This document shows positions 27,001 through 30,000 of a stretch of DNA of 56,188 bases, piece after piece. The DNA comes from Opitutales bacterium (GTDB lineage Bacteria; Verrucomicrobiota; Verrucomicrobiia; Opitutales; Seribacteraceae), in the NCBI GenBank assembly GCA_029254745.1, contig JAQWWZ010000071.1:1-56188 (forward strand), written 5' to 3'. A program made the translations under genes and the position numbers. The first letter of the stretch is position 1, and every line of letters begins with the position of its first letter. Under the pieces are notes generated by a model that had not been told where the DNA came from, made no database searches, and saw only the letters and a program-made list of their open reading frames with translations.

Positions 27001-30000
27001 GCTGAGATTATGGTTTTTGATCGTAATCTACAACCGGGTGACAAGGAAAAAATCGAGGGTTATCTAGCACACAAGTGGGGCATAATTGACGATTTAGCGC
27101 AAACTGGATTCAAGGTTCGCAATGGTTTAATGTTATATTATCCATTCAATGAAACCGATGGTTCAATCGTACAGGATTACTCGATCTCACTCAGGGATGC
27201 GACCGTCATAGATGCAGTACTTGATACCAGCGGTAAGTTCGGGTCAGGTATTTTGTTTTCTCCCGATATGGCACAGACTAAAATTCTTTTACCTGAAGGT
27301 AATCATCTTACCTGGAATAACAAGAACTGGACGATATCAACGTGGTTCTCTGCTCCCCTTCCTATTGTTGGTGCTGATGATTTTCATGCTCTCTTTAATG
27401 AATACTTTGAACCCTATGTCGCTTTCAATTTTGACCAAAAGTCATTAACGCTCTTTGACGGGTCTTCTTTTAGCGACACAAGCTATGTATTCAGTAACTC
27501 TCCTGGATGGCATCACTTAGTTATCAAAAGTAGTCCATCCGGCATGCAGTTTTATATGAATGGAAGTATTGTCGATTCACTTAATAAAGGTGTAGTTCTC
27601 AATATTGAAGCCATTGGTAATCTTTTTGCCGGGAATGGTTTGTTTGCTGAAAAGATAGATGATTTCAGAGTTTATTCAGATGGTCTATCCATCACAGAAA
27701 TTACAGACTTATATGGAAATGGTGATGGAGATTTTGGTGTTCATCCCTATGAAGATTTCCCTCCTGAATTTGACAACATACCCGAAGTTATCGTCCCCAA
27801 AAACCCAGTTGTTTATTGGACATTTAATGAATTAAATGGAACAGATGTCAGGGATGACTCTGGTTTGGAAAACCATGGGTATGTAGAGAATAACACCAGC
27901 ACTCCTGATCTTTTCTTTCACTCGGAACCTGGTAGGAATGGAGCAGCTATCCGTTTCGATGGCAGCGAAACTATTATTTTAGAGCAAGATGTTTCATCAT
28001 TCAATGTATCTGGTCCCTTTAGTTTTTGCATTTGGCTAAACTCAGAGGATTTGAATGCCCAAATTATAAGTTCTGGTAGGTTTGCCATCAGTGTATCCGA
28101 TGGGTTTCTTTGGGGGCAAGTGCAAGTGGGCGGCATCATTAAGCGAACCGAATCTATTCCCCTGCCCGCAGAAGAGTGGTTCCATCTAATCCTTATCTGG
28201 GACGGTAACAAACTTCGTTTGTATAAAAACAACGAAGAAGCTACGGCCCCGATCAATACAAGTGGGAACTTGACGGGTTCAGGCACACTTTATTTAGGAG
28301 GAAGACCTGGCATCAATGATACTTATGAGGGCATGATGGATGACTTGCGGATTTTTGATCAAGCGCTCACTGCCGGCCAAAGGCAGGAAGTTTACAACTT
28401 CGCTGACCCAGCACTTATTGCTTACTTTGGAGAAGAATTTTCTTACAATATTGAATCTCTTAAAGGGCCGACTGATTTTAATGCCACTGGTTTACCAGGT
28501 GGGCTTGAAATTGATACCTCATCGGGATTTATTTTTGGTGAGGCTAATGTGACGGGTATTTTCCCTGTTGAGATTACGGTTGCCAATTTCTCTGGCAGTG
28601 ATTCCAAAACGGTAGATTTACAGGTAAACAAAGGGAGGCAAAGTATCCTGCAGAGTGAAGAAGTTATATCCTTAACTTATGGGGATTCACCTGTAGACCT
28701 AAATATATCTTCAACCTCTGGACTGCCTGTCGAGTTCTCGATTACGGAAGGTAATGAAACTATTGATTTAAATGGTTCCCGTATCACCGTTAAACAAACT
28801 GGCTTTGCCAGTGTCCGGGTATCACAACCAGGGAATGCCAACTGGTTGCCGGCTGAATCAGTCCTCTTGAATTATCAGGTTATGGCCAAGGAAGTGTTGA
28901 TAACCACTGATGATCAGTTCAGGAAAACATATGAAGCAAATCCACTTTTTACTTTTTACTCTCAAGGTCTTTCCGGGAGTGACTTAATACAAGACTATAA
29001 TGTCACGATATCTTCTCCGGTTGAAAGTGGTTCTGTATCCTCGCCCACCCCTCCAGGCTCTTACCCAATCATTGCTTCAGGGGCTGCTTCAGAGAATTAC
29101 AATTTCGTCTACCAATCAGGTACCTTGGTGGTATCGGATAAGAGCCAGCAGGATATTGTTTTTGATCAAGATTTGTCTCTCGTGCCCGCTATTACTCCAT
29201 TTATTGACTTAGATGGATATTCTCTTGATATGGAGGGCAACCTCACATTTCTCCCTCTCTCTTTTACGGTTGAAGATGCTAGCATTGCCAGGATTCTCGA
29301 AACGCAGAAAAGTTCTATGACCGCCTACTGGAAGTTTGATGAAGATCTTTATAACGGAGCAAAAGATGAAACAAATGCGTACAACGGGAGCTTACTTAAC
29401 CTTGTTACCACCGGCGTGGATAAAGTGTGGGTTCCAGGACGATTCAAAAATTCAATTCAAATGGGTGAGCCAAGCAATGGAAGAGTAAATTTTGGGAGCG
29501 TTGAATTAGATCATAATTTCTCAATAAGTTTTTGGCTCAAGCCAGGAAATAAAATGGGGCCAGCAAGCACTCTTTTATCTAAAAATAATATAAATTCGAT
29601 GAGGGTTTTTAAGTTGGAAAAAGGTGACGGTAACGCAAGCCTAAGGCTAAGTTTGTATTTAGATGGCGAGAATGAAGAACTTGTACTGTCATCCACAGAT
29701 GACTTACTCGCGGATAACATATGGTCTTTGATTACCATCACCTACAATGACTTAAATGGATCCGTTCAACTCTTTAAGGACGGGCAACTAAACCAACAAG
29801 TTGATGGTAAATTTTTTACTGGAACAAGTATAAGTTCGAGATTTTCAAGTATGATGCTTGGTGGCGAAACAAATACATTTACCGGACTACTCGATGATCT
29901 AAGAGTTTACAAGGTCACTCTAGATGATACAGATGTCGACAGTATCTATGGTAGCGGTTTTGGTGATTTTACGAAAATTGAAATCATTGGTGCCGGACAG

